Assembly (NCBI GenBank): GCA_016779985.1
Contig: JADHMP010000001.1
Span: 1-64,000, forward strand
Direction of reading: 5' to 3'
From: JADHMP01 sp016779985
GTDB lineage: Bacteria; Bacteroidota; Bacteroidia; Flavobacteriales; Flavobacteriaceae
DNA: 64,000 nt
Shown here in pieces: positions 23,539 to 31,961 of the stretch. Every line of letters begins with the position of its first letter. Position 1 is the first letter of the stretch. The notes beneath the pieces were generated by a model that had not been told where the DNA came from, did not search any database, and saw only the letters and a program-made list of their open reading frames with translations. Position numbers and translations under genes: made by a program.

Positions 23539-26500
23539 ATGCCAAATCTACTAGGACTTACATTAGAACCCAATGTTATTGGTTGGAGTCTGCTAGACGC
23601 AAAGAGCAAAAAAATTAAAGCAATGGGGTCTCATGTGTTTCCCATCGGTAATGTGAATTTTGGATCTGGTAGAAAGGAACTTTCAAAGCAATCTTTCCGT
23701 CGTACCAAACGTATTGCGAGGGTTGCATTGGCTAGAAATAGAAAGAGAAAAATTAAGGTTCTCCAAATTCTTATCAAAAATAAAATGTGCCCCCTTGGGA
23801 TGGAGGAGTTAAAGCTCTGGCAACAAACTAAGGAATTTCCCACAGCTACCCTTAAGAGTTGGTTTCAAATGAATCCATATGCATTACGAAAAAAAGCTCT
23901 TGAAACCCCCCTTTCATTAGAAGAATTAGGTAGAATTATTTATCAAATTTCTATTCATAGAGGTTTTCCTACCAAAGATCGATTTGGTTCTACTGCTGAC
24001 AATGCAATTTATGTTGGGATACCAGCATCCCAAAAACCAGGTATTTTACACACTCAAAATCAGATAGCTAATTGTACACTAGGAGTATATCTTGAGGGCT
24101 TGCTACCTGAAGAAGGAAATACTTATAGGAAACAAAATGAAAGGGTAAGAAACCGGTTTTTATCGAGAGATATGTTTCAAAATGAATTGCACATTATTTG
24201 GAATTTTCAAGCTCAATTTCATTCCACCCTAACAGAAGAATTAAAAATTCAAATTATTGGTCAAAAATCTGCCAATAAACATCAACAAGGTGCTGTTTTT
24301 TATCAGCGCCCTCTGAAGTCTCAAAAATTCAGAGTGGGTAAGTGTGAGTTCGAAAAAACAAAAACAAAATGCAGTATTTCTGATTTGACCTATCAGGAAA
24401 TGTTGGCCTATCAATGGGCTAATCAACTAAAGAAAAATGGTGCTTATCTCGATGAGATTGAAAGACATAAAGCTGCTCATTACTTTATGACAAAAAAGCG
24501 ATTTTCTTTTAAAAGGTTCAGATTTTATCTTGAAGAAGTAGATAGTATTTTTAATTATAAAGATGATGAAATAATAAAAGGATCTTTTATTCATGCAACT
24601 CTTTCAGATTCTGAAATTTTCGGCAACGGTTGGTTTTCCTTTTCTGATTCAGAAAAGGAAATTCTTTGGCATAAACTTCATTTTTTTGATAATAAAGATA
24701 AACTAAAGGAGAATTTAATTCTTACTCATCAGCTTGGATATAGACAAGCCAGTAAAATAGCTCAGATCAATTTGGATCGTCGATATGCTCCTTTAAGCAA
24801 AAAGGCCTCCAAAAATATTTTATTTTTCTTAAAGAAAGGTCTAGTATACAACATGGCTGTAATTTTAGCAGGTGTAAAAAGTTCTTTAGGTGCTTCTTGG
24901 GAAAACATAGCTTCAAAAGATGTTGACTACATCATAAGAACTGTGTTGAATTTGTATAAATCTAACAAGGGAATGCAATTTGCCCATGCTTTAAATACTT
25001 TTTTAACTGAAGAAATGGAGCTAACCTCAATCCAGTATGCCAAACTTTATGGTGTCTACAGGTCAGACAATACCTTAATGTTAAAATCCAAATATGAAGT
25101 TAGTCCTAATGCTGATCGTGAAATAAATAATTTAAGGGTACCCCTCTTGAAGACGGTTGTATTTCAAATGCGCAAATTATTAAACCTTTTGATTGATACT
25201 TATGGGCCCATTGATGAAATAAAAGCCAGTTTATCAATTGATCTTAAAATCAATAAATACCAGCGTTATTTATATCGACTGGACCAAAAAAGATTGGAAG
25301 GACTGAGAGAAACCTACATGCAGAAGCTTGGTGCTATGGCTGAGAATTTAACTCCTTTAAATCTGACAAAATATGAATTGTGGAAGGAATGTAAAAATAC
25401 CTGTCCTTATACAGGAAAATATATACCCCTAGAAGAACTTTTTTCTGACCGTATAAAGGTTGTCTATATACATCCATGGGAATGGTCTCTAAACGATAGT
25501 ATTTTAAATAAGACATTATGTGATGCATCATTAATAAATCAAATTAAGTCAAAAACTCCTATAGAATATTTTCAGGAGAATGCACCTGAGCATTGGGAGG
25601 GTGTTGTTAAAAGAGCAGCCCGTTTGTTTTCTAACACTAAAGAATTCCCTTCGAGCTATAAAAAATTTAAAAGATTTGTAAAGCGTTATAACAAAAGAAA
25701 TGTATTTAAACATTTGATGGATGATCCAAATGCGATTAGTAGAAAAATTCAGCATTATCTTGAACGAGTTGTTCCTAAAGTTGGCGTTTCTGCTGGACAT
25801 ACTAATGCTCTTTTTATAGAAAAGTGGCAACTAAAAAAAGTCTTTGAGCCGTCTGTTTATGAACGATATGATTTAGATTGGAGGTTCGCCGCTTTTGATG
25901 CCTATATTAATGCTAACAGAGAATTACATTATTTTGAAATTTTAGTCGAGCAAAATAAATACCTCCCCCGATCTAAAAAAATTAATTTTCCTATACCCTA
26001 TGATGATTTTCGAGAAGATTTAAATTACCATCTGCATTCTATTTTGGTATCGCATAAAAAAGATAGTAGAATTCTTAGCACAAGACATAAAATGGTTTCT
26101 ATCGATAAAACGGCAACCATAAATAAAGAAGTCTCAGTGCGCGGATCGCTTCATAAAGAATCAATTTATGGACTTCGACAACAGCCTCACTCAGAACTTA
26201 AAAGTTTTCATATTAGAAAACCTATAGAATCTTTCACAACTCTAAAGCAAGTTGAAAAGGTAGTTGATCCTGTTGTGAAATCTATCATGTTGAAGACAAT
26301 TCTTGATCATAATGGATTTAATGGAGATATTATTCCTAGGAATGCTTTTTCAGATTTTTCACAAAGTGGTAAAAAATTTCATAAAGTCTTTATGCCAAAT
26401 GCAAAAGGAGATCCAGTACCAATCAAAAAAGTAAGAATAAGAGAAAATCTTACAGGTACAGCTAAGTTGAAACAAAATTTAAACCAGCATGTAAACCTAA

Positions 26501-26961
26501 GAAAGAACCATCACGTAGTTATTTATAAAGACAAAACAGGAAAATATCAAGAATATATAACTAGTTTTTGGGAAGCTGTTCAAAGAGCAAGAAAAAAGGA
26601 ACCGATCTTTCAGATGCCACAAGATGGAGAGGAATTTGTGACCACTTTAGAAATTAATGATTTGTTCATTTTAGGAATAGATGATCTGAGTCATCCAATC
26701 AGTGGAGAATCAAAAAGTTTTATTTCTAAGCATTTGTACCGAGTTCAAAAACTTTCTAATTTATTTTATGAATTTCGTTTAGCTTCTGATAATAATTTAA
26801 AAAATTTGGATGCTCCTTCGTATATTAGAATTAATAATTTTGGAAACCGAAAAACAGGTTGGTTAACTTATAATCCAATAAAAGTAAAAATAGATTTAAC
26901 TGGAAATTGGGTTCTTGATCAAGACCCAATTCCTAAACAAATAACAAAATCAATGGATTAA
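23539..26961 (+). CDS. Nuclease-dead Cas9 homologue (type II-C lineage)
   Basis: The 1140-residue protein aligns by eye along its length with the large II-C Cas9s of flavobacteria. It has RuvC-I (1-20), an Arg-rich bridge helix (52-80), ELGRIIYQISIHRGF (129-143), FYQRPLKSQKFRVGKCEFEK (254-273), RuvC-II (540-570), an HNH remnant (614-680), RuvC-III (775-795), and a C-terminal part with RGSLHKESIYG (868-878) and PIKKVRI (961-967). Catalytic positions are replaced: Asp to Thr8, Glu to Ser564, HNH Asp-His to Val642-Tyr643, HNH Asn to Ile666, RuvC-III His to Ala784. Only RuvC-III Asp (Asp787) remains. It is about 300 residues shorter than remembered relatives. RNA-guided DNA binding without cleavage is inferred. 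No cas1 or cas2 is present in the window. Confidence 0.93.
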   Translation: MPNLLGLTLEPNVIGWSLLDAKSKKIKAMGSHVFPIGNVNFGSGRKELSKQSFRRTKRIARVALARNRKRKIKVLQILIKNKMCPLGMEELKLWQQTKEFPTATLKSWFQMNPYALRKKALETPLSLEELGRIIYQISIHRGFPTKDRFGSTADNAIYVGIPASQKPGILHTQNQIANCTLGVYLEGLLPEEGNTYRKQNERVRNRFLSRDMFQNELHIIWNFQAQFHSTLTEELKIQIIGQKSANKHQQGAVFYQRPLKSQKFRVGKCEFEKTKTKCSISDLTYQEMLAYQWANQLKKNGAYLDEIERHKAAHYFMTKKRFSFKRFRFYLEEVDSIFNYKDDEIIKGSFIHATLSDSEIFGNGWFSFSDSEKEILWHKLHFFDNKDKLKENLILTHQLGYRQASKIAQINLDRRYAPLSKKASKNILFFLKKGLVYNMAVILAGVKSSLGASWENIASKDVDYIIRTVLNLYKSNKGMQFAHALNTFLTEEMELTSIQYAKLYGVYRSDNTLMLKSKYEVSPNADREINNLRVPLLKTVVFQMRKLLNLLIDTYGPIDEIKASLSIDLKINKYQRYLYRLDQKRLEGLRETYMQKLGAMAENLTPLNLTKYELWKECKNTCPYTGKYIPLEELFSDRIKVVYIHPWEWSLNDSILNKTLCDASLINQIKSKTPIEYFQENAPEHWEGVVKRAARLFSNTKEFPSSYKKFKRFVKRYNKRNVFKHLMDDPNAISRKIQHYLERVVPKVGVSAGHTNALFIEKWQLKKVFEPSVYERYDLDWRFAAFDAYINANRELHYFEILVEQNKYLPRSKKINFPIPYDDFREDLNYHLHSILVSHKKDSRILSTRHKMVSIDKTATINKEVSVRGSLHKESIYGLRQQPHSELKSFHIRKPIESFTTLKQVEKVVDPVVKSIMLKTILDHNGFNGDIIPRNAFSDFSQSGKKFHKVFMPNAKGDPVPIKKVRIRENLTGTAKLKQNLNQHVNLRKNHHVVIYKDKTGKYQEYITSFWEAVQRARKKEPIFQMPQDGEEFVTTLEINDLFILGIDDLSHPISGESKSFISKHLYRVQKLSNLFYEFRLASDNNLKNLDAPSYIRINNFGNRKTGWLTYNPIKVKIDLTGNWVLDQDPIPKQITKSMD

Positions 26962-27094
26962 ATATGAAACAATTTCTTTTCCACATCAATTTGTATTGCA
27001 TGACTTTACAAAATTGAAAAGATATAAACACATTCATTAAATAAATATAGTGTTGTGGTTTGATTGAATTTGTGGAAAAGAATTGTTTTGTATT
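26961..27094. repeat. Long inverted repeat around the repeat-like element
   Basis: The arms at 26961-26985 and 27071-27094 are complementary over 24 positions with one bulge: 22 Watson-Crick pairs, plus two G-U pairs as RNA. The loop is 85 bases. The 3' arm is the 3' half of the repeat-like element. Neither strand has a T tract after the hairpin, so it is not an ordinary terminator although it lies between convergent genes. Confidence 0.7.
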
Positions 27095-27098
27095 ATGA
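27052..27098 (+). CRISPR. Single CRISPR-repeat-like element
   Basis: The element begins GTTGTGGTTTGATTGAATTT, the GTTGTG start and roughly 46-base length of Bacteroidota type II-C repeats as I recall them. Its first 18 bases pair with the tracrRNA-like anti-repeat upstream of the cas9 homologue at 15 positions. Only one clear copy exists here. In type II order the guide would be the 20-30 AT-rich bases just before it (about 27022-27051). A TCAATTTG box at 26986-26993 (one mismatch to TAnnTTTG) could start a short guide RNA. It overlaps the last codons of the DUF456 gene by a few bases. Confidence 0.5.
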
Positions 27099-27614
27099 AA
27101 AAATAAGGGATTTGTTTTGCCAAGTTAACCGAATAAAAAACAAAAAATAAAGTATACCCAGAAGTAATTTAATAAAGGTGCCTGTAAAGAATCCTATTAA
27201 TGCACCAACAGCTGATTTAATTGATTTTTTCACATCACGATTGCTCCAAAATCCACCAATAAAAGCACCTAAAAAAGGACCAATCAATAAGCCAAAAGGA
27301 CCCAGAAAAAGAAGCCCTACAACCAATCCTATAACACTGCCAACTATACTTTTTTTATCACCACCAAATTTTTTTACACCCCAAATGGAAATAAATTGAT
27401 CCAATACAAAGACGACTAATGCAATAAAAAAGGTGATGCTCAAAAACAAATAGTCCATAGGAATGGCTTCAATACTAAATACTAATAATAACCCTACCCA
27501 TGCTGTCAAAGGTCCGGGAATAATTGGCAATATACTACCTGCAATGCCCAGTAAAGCAAAAAAAAGACCGAAGGCAAATAATATTGTGTTCAATTGGGAT
27601 TGTTTTAAAAACAA
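27093..27614 (-). CDS. DUF456 family membrane protein
   Basis: The 173-residue protein has about four to five membrane segments and the DUF456 pattern. GIAGSILPIIPGPLTAWVGLL is near the start; FVLDQFISIWGVKKFGG is in the middle. The Gly-rich SVIGLVVGLLFLGPFGLLIGPFLGAFIGG follows, and a GALIGFFTGTFIKLLLG segment ends it. The two Gly-zipper-like stretches are typical. The function of the family is unknown. It is convergent with the Cas9 homologue, and its 3' end touches the repeat-like element. Confidence 0.88.
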   Translation of the reverse strand: MFLKQSQLNTILFAFGLFFALLGIAGSILPIIPGPLTAWVGLLLVFSIEAIPMDYLFLSITFFIALVVFVLDQFISIWGVKKFGGDKKSIVGSVIGLVVGLLFLGPFGLLIGPFLGAFIGGFWSNRDVKKSIKSAVGALIGFFTGTFIKLLLGILYFLFFIRLTWQNKSLIFS

Positions 27615-27667
27615 GATACAAAATGAATAAAAAAATAATTGTATTTTAGAGGATATAAATCTTAAAA

Positions 27668-28165
27668 ATGCACATTTTAAAACACAGTTTGACTTTGTTA
27701 CTCAGCTTACTGTATCTGTCAGTTTCTGGTTGTTTCTTTTTTGAAGAAACAAAAGTTTCTCTCGCTCAAATTAAAAAATCATCCTCATGGAACTCATCAG
27801 ATCAGCCACCTAGTTATGAACAATGTGAAGGTATGGATGTCGACGCTCAAAAAGTATGTTTTGAATCTCAATTAAACACTATTTTTACGAGCTATTTTGA
27901 AAACAACCCCTTATCAGCAAATCAACCTTTAGAAGAAGAAATTATTCTTACATTGAAAATTGATAAAGAGGGTGTTTTCTCTTTAGAAGAATCTAATGCC
28001 TCAGCTTTTCTGCTTGATAACGTCGAAGGATTAGAAAATGAAATTTCCAATGCTATAGCAATGATTCCTCCAGCCCTTCCAGCGATTAAAACAAATGTTG
28101 GTGAACAGGTAGCAACGAAACTCCAGTTGCCTTTAATGATTCAGGCTAGCCCTATGGAAGAATGA
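27668..28165 (+). CDS. Lipoprotein of unknown function
   Basis: The 165-residue protein starts with a lipoprotein signal (LLSLLYLSVSGC, lipid-anchored Cys about 22). The rest contains EQCEGMDVDAQKVCFESQL and, further on, EEIILTLKIDKEGVFSLEES. The latter resembles the strand pattern of TonB C-terminal-like domains in flavobacterial lipoproteins. It overlaps ruvC by four bases (ATGA), so the two are translated together. I cannot assign a function. Confidence 0.75.
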   Translation: MHILKHSLTLLLSLLYLSVSGCFFFEETKVSLAQIKKSSSWNSSDQPPSYEQCEGMDVDAQKVCFESQLNTIFTSYFENNPLSANQPLEEEIILTLKIDKEGVFSLEESNASAFLLDNVEGLENEISNAIAMIPPALPAIKTNVGEQVATKLQLPLMIQASPMEE

Positions 28166-28716
28166 AATCGGACTCTATCATACTTGGAATTGATCCTGGC
28201 ACAACAATAATGGGTTTTGGATTAATTAAAGTGATGGATGATCAATTAAAGATGATTCAACTTCACGAATTGATTTTAAAAAAATATGATGATCACTACC
28301 TGAAGCTTGAAAAAATTTTTAACCGAACCATTGAAATTATTGAAGAATATTATCCCGACGAGATTGCCATTGAGGCCCCTTTTTATGGCAAAAATGTCCA
28401 ATCTATGCTTAAATTAGGAAGAGCACAAGGAGTAGCCATGGCGGCAGGGTTATCTAGACAGATTCCTATTACAGAATATTCTCCTAAGAAAATTAAAATG
28501 GCCATCACTGGAAATGGTAATGCGAGTAAAGAGCAAGTAGCAAAAATGCTTCAGCAACTTCTATCTATAAAGGAGTTACCAAAAAATCTAGATGCTACAG
28601 ACGGTCTTGCTGCTGCGGTTTGTCACCACTTTAATGGTGGTCAATCAAATGCAAAAAAAAACTATTCAGGATGGGCTTCCTTTGTGACAAAAAACCCTAA
28701 AAAAGTGCACGGCTAA
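28162..28716 (+). CDS. ruvC: Holliday junction endonuclease RuvC
   Basis: The 184-residue RNase H-fold resolvase cuts four-way DNA junctions during recombination. The acidic active site is complete: Asp11 (GIDPGTTIMGFG), Glu71 (IAIEAPFYGKN), and Asp144 and Asp147 (LDATDGLAAA). It is slightly longer than the E. coli protein (173). It overlaps the lipoprotein gene by four bases and precedes hemW by five. Confidence 0.96.
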   Translation: MKSDSIILGIDPGTTIMGFGLIKVMDDQLKMIQLHELILKKYDDHYLKLEKIFNRTIEIIEEYYPDEIAIEAPFYGKNVQSMLKLGRAQGVAMAAGLSRQIPITEYSPKKIKMAITGNGNASKEQVAKMLQQLLSIKELPKNLDATDGLAAAVCHHFNGGQSNAKKNYSGWASFVTKNPKKVHG

Positions 28717-28721
28717 ATTGT

Positions 28722-29846
28722 ATGGCTGGAATTTATATTCATTATCCTTTTTGTAAGCAAGCTTGTCATTATTGTAATTTTCATTTCTCTACCCAGCTGA
28801 AGCATCAAGAGGCAGTTTTAGAAAGCATGTTTTCTGAGCTCGAAATGCGTTCGTCATTTCTATCTAGCCCAATAGAAAGTATTTATTTTGGGGGTGGTTC
28901 ACCCTCTTTGCTAAATTCAAAATGGATTGAAAAGTGGCTAGAATTAATTAGCATGTATTTTGAACTGCAACCCAAAGTAGAAATTACATTGGAGGTAAAT
29001 CCTGATGACGCAACCAAGAGCTATCTAAACTCAATTCGACAAGCTGGTGTTAATAGAATAAGTTTAGGAATTCAAACTTTTGATGCAGTGGCTCTGAAAC
29101 TCATGAATCGTATTCATACAGTCAAACAATCAAAAACTGCCCTCGAAATTACGGCAAATATGTTTAGCAATTATTCGATTGATTTAATCTATGGAATCCC
29201 AGACATTGCAATTGAACAGTGGAATAATGATATTAATAATGCTCTATTTTTCAACCCAGCGCATATTTCGTCCTATGCCTTAACAGTGGAACCTAAAACA
29301 GTTTTAGCCCATCAAATTGATAAAGGGCAAATCAAAATGTCAGATGACCAAGAAGTGAAAATTCAATACGATCATTTAGTTGATCGACTTTGCAGTTTAG
29401 GATATGATCATTATGAATTATCAAATTTTGGCAAACCCAATTATTATTCAATTAACAATTCAAATTATTGGACTGGAAAACCGTATTTGGGAATTGGTCC
29501 AGGGGCACACAGTTTTGATGGGAAAAATACGCGTTGTTGGAATGTCTCTAACAATCAACTTTATGTTAAAAAAATCAAGGACAACGTGTTACCTCTAACT
29601 AAAGAAACATTAAAACAAAAAGAGCGGTTTAATGAGTATGTTATGACCCGTTTAAGAACAATGTGGGGTATATCTTTAGAAGAAGTAACAACTCAATTCG
29701 GTGTTCATTTTTCAAACTATGTCGAAAAGCAGACCAACAAACATTTATTAACAAACAATGTTTATTGGGATGGGGACTCCCTAAAAATTAAAAAACACGC
29801 TCGTTTTCTCACTGATGGTATTGCTTCAGATTTCTTTATACTTTGA
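28722..29846 (+). CDS. hemW: HemW-type radical SAM protein (heme chaperone)
   Basis: The 374-residue protein begins MAGIYIHYPFCKQACHYCNF, with Cys11, 15 and 18 of the SAM-binding 4Fe-4S cluster. FGGGSPSLL, EVNPDD, GVNRISLGIQTF and IDLIYGIP are shared with coproporphyrinogen dehydrogenase. HemW members bind heme and are not the dehydrogenase; the lack of the extended N-terminal region fits HemW. It is in line with ruvC. Its end overlaps the convergent M20 peptidase gene by 11 bases. Confidence 0.92.
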   Translation: MAGIYIHYPFCKQACHYCNFHFSTQLKHQEAVLESMFSELEMRSSFLSSPIESIYFGGGSPSLLNSKWIEKWLELISMYFELQPKVEITLEVNPDDATKSYLNSIRQAGVNRISLGIQTFDAVALKLMNRIHTVKQSKTALEITANMFSNYSIDLIYGIPDIAIEQWNNDINNALFFNPAHISSYALTVEPKTVLAHQIDKGQIKMSDDQEVKIQYDHLVDRLCSLGYDHYELSNFGKPNYYSINNSNYWTGKPYLGIGPGAHSFDGKNTRCWNVSNNQLYVKKIKDNVLPLTKETLKQKERFNEYVMTRLRTMWGISLEEVTTQFGVHFSNYVEKQTNKHLLTNNVYWDGDSLKIKKHARFLTDGIASDFFIL

Positions 29847-31227
29847 TTTTTTTAGTTTTTTTGAGTAAGGCAAAATGTTTGTAGAACAAACTAATTGTTT
29901 CAATTCCTTTAAAGAAATTAAACAAACCAAAATGTTCATTGGGAGAATGGATAGCATCAGAATCTAAACCAAACCCCATCAGAATCGATTTGATACCCAA
30001 TTCTTTTTCAAACATTGGTACAATGGGAATGCTTCCTCCACCTCGATGGGGTACAGGAGTAATTCCAAACGATTCTTCATATGCAGCTTTAGCTGCTGCA
30101 TAGGCAATAGAATTAGTTGGTGTGACATAAGCCATACCACCATGATGAGTAGTCACTGAAACTGAAACGCTTCTTGGAGCAAGTTGCTTAAAATAAGATT
30201 CAAAAAGAACACTGATTTTTTCCCATTGTTGGTGGGGAACTAATCGCATTGAAATTTTTGCAAAGGCTTCACTTGGGATAACGGTTTTGGCTCCTTCTCC
30301 TGTATATCCTCCCCAAATGCCATTGACGTCTAGTGTGGGTCTTATGGAGCGCCTTTCTTCTGTAGAAAATCCTTTTTCTCCTTGGGTTTTTAATAGGCCA
30401 ATATCTTTTTTAAAGGCGATTTCATCAAAAGGAGCTTGAGCCAGTTTTTGACGATCTGAATCGGATAGATTGACTACCTCATCGTAGAACCCTGGAATTG
30501 TGATTTTACCTTCTTCATTAGTCAGTTTAGCAATCATTTCACAAAGTATGTTGATCGGATTGGGTACAGCTCCACCATAGAGACCTGAATGAAGATCTCG
30601 GTTTGGACCAGTCACACAAACCTCCATGTAGCTCAATCCTCTTAAACCAGTTGTGATGGATGGAATATCTTGAGCTATCATGCCTGTGTCTGAAATTAAG
30701 ATCGCATCTGATGCTAGTTTTTCTTTATTGTTTCTCACAAACTCTTCGAGATGATTGCTTCCCACTTCTTCTTCTCCTTCTATCATGAATTTGATATTGC
30801 AGGGAAGTGTTTTTTGAGCTAATAAAATTTCAAGTGCTTTAATATGCATAAATACTTGCCCCTTGTCATCGCAAGCCCCTCGAGCAAAAAGAGCTCCGTC
30901 AGGGTGTAGGCTAGTTGATTTAATAACAGGGTCAAAGGGTGGATTTTCCCACAGATCAAGAGGGTCTGGAGGTTGCACATCATAATGACCATAAACCAGC
31001 ACCGTAGGAAATTGTTCTTCTACTTCAACCTGTCCAAACACAATCGGATGCCCATTAGTTTCTATTATCTCAGCCTTTTGACACCCTGCATTCTCAAGAG
31101 CTTCTTTTGTCCATAAGGCCGCCTGTCTCACGCCATCTTTATAGGCTGGATCTGCACTAATTGACGGGATTCTTAAAAAAGATTTTAATTCTTCAATAAA
31201 TTTTTTCTGTTGACTTGATAGCTCCAT
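29836..31227 (-). CDS. M20 family dipeptidase
   Basis: The 463-residue cytoplasmic peptidase carries the two-zinc active site of the M20 family: VYGHYDVQPPDPLDLW (His, then catalytic Asp), ARGACDDKGQ (bridging Asp), IEGEEEVGS (catalytic Glu, metal Glu), SDTGM and a C-terminal DAIHSPNEHF (His). The dimerisation domain lies around residues 190-310. The length and the GGAVPNPIN and GYTGEGAKTVIPSEA stretches fit the dipeptidases of Bacteroidota. It is monocistronic, between hemW and tRNA-Leu. Confidence 0.93.
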   Translation of the reverse strand: MELSSQQKKFIEELKSFLRIPSISADPAYKDGVRQAALWTKEALENAGCQKAEIIETNGHPIVFGQVEVEEQFPTVLVYGHYDVQPPDPLDLWENPPFDPVIKSTSLHPDGALFARGACDDKGQVFMHIKALEILLAQKTLPCNIKFMIEGEEEVGSNHLEEFVRNNKEKLASDAILISDTGMIAQDIPSITTGLRGLSYMEVCVTGPNRDLHSGLYGGAVPNPINILCEMIAKLTNEEGKITIPGFYDEVVNLSDSDRQKLAQAPFDEIAFKKDIGLLKTQGEKGFSTEERRSIRPTLDVNGIWGGYTGEGAKTVIPSEAFAKISMRLVPHQQWEKISVLFESYFKQLAPRSVSVSVTTHHGGMAYVTPTNSIAYAAAKAAYEESFGITPVPHRGGGSIPIVPMFEKELGIKSILMGFGLDSDAIHSPNEHFGLFNFFKGIETISLFYKHFALLKKTKKIKV

Positions 31228-31300
31228 TAACCTAAATTTCTGACATTAAAATTACACAATGTATTTTTTATAAGACTCACTATTTTTTGGTAAACTTATT

Positions 31301-31308
31301 TATATTTG
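31301..31308 (+). promoter_or_regulatory. -7 box of the tRNA-Leu promoter
   Basis: TATATTTG, an exact TAnnTTTG box, lies 13 bases before the tRNA, the same spacing as for tRNA-Val. No TTG sits at the 19-base distance. Confidence 0.6.
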
Positions 31309-31321
31309 TCCTCCTTTTACT

Positions 31322-31403
31322 GCGGGTGTGGTGAAATTGGTAGACACGCTAGATTTAGGATCTAGTGCTTCACGGCGTGGGGGTTCGAGTCCCTTCACCC
31401 GCA
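31322..31403 (+). tRNA. tRNA-Leu (anticodon TAG)
   Basis: Acceptor stem GCGGGTG with CACCCGC, anticodon stem CTAGA/TCTAG around TTTAGGA (anticodon TAG), a long variable arm (CTTCACGGCGT region) and T arm GGTTCGAGTCC. The long variable arm marks a class II tRNA; with anticodon TAG it is leucine. The discriminator is A; CCA is not encoded. Confidence 0.96.
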
Positions 31404-31419
31404 CTTGAGATGACTCTTA

Positions 31420-31444
31420 AACCTCAATATCTATTGGGGTTTTT
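31420..31444 (+). terminator. Terminator after tRNA-Leu
   Basis: AACCTCAAT and ATTGGGGTT form a 9-bp stem (one G-U) with an ATCT loop and a T run, 17 bases after the tRNA. Confidence 0.85.
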
Positions 31445-31961
31445 GCTTTTCAAGACTGTTGTTTTTAGAACATTTCTTCAACAAAGGTAGGATTTATGCA
31501 CTTGGTTGAGGTGTTTTAGAGGGGTTGTGAGGATACTTGGCAATTAATAAGCTAATTGAACCTCTTATTTTTGTTGAAATACACATCTTATAAGTGAGAG
31601 TAATGACCCTTTAAACAACGCTATTTTTGACCCGTTGGCAGAGGCAAAGCAAAGACAGTTAGTCTCAAAGACGTATAAAACTATTAATAGTCAAGAAAGA
31701 ATGTTAAAAGCTAGAGATAGGAGGTGCATCAGTTGAAATCTAAGTCAGACACACACCTCGTAAATTGCTGCATTTGCTGAATGTGTCAAGACAGAGCAAA
31801 ATAGTTACCATCAACAAGCATAGGTTTAGGCTACTATACTCACAATTTCTCTATTCTAATTTTCTAGTTCAGGAGAACAACTTTTTCCACTTCGGTCGCT
31901 ATCAATACAGAAAATTAACCTCTTAAAAATTAACAGCAAATGGGAGGACTTATATGAAAAT
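31445..31961. other. Gene-free interval after tRNA-Leu
   Basis: About 517 bases hold no open frame with a start codon of useful length, no RNA gene and no clear repeat. A plus-strand stretch around 31596-31735 stays open for about 45 codons with normal-looking residues (DPLAEAKQRQLVSKTYKT) but has no start. I searched by eye for a copy of the tRNA 3' end that would mark an attachment site and found none. It may be decayed coding DNA. Confidence 0.5.

Noticed and set aside
23539..26961. An ordinary defence Cas9 with sequencing errors
   Set aside because: Five separate catalytic positions are changed while neighbouring residues align without gaps or frame breaks; errors would not be so selective.
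26961..27094. Bidirectional intrinsic terminator between the convergent cas9-like and DUF456 genes
   Set aside because: The stem is AT-rich with an 85-base loop and no T run follows on either strand.
31404..31961. Integrated element with attachment sites at tRNA-Leu
   Set aside because: No integrase gene and no copy of the tRNA 3' end were found in the following 2 kb by eye.
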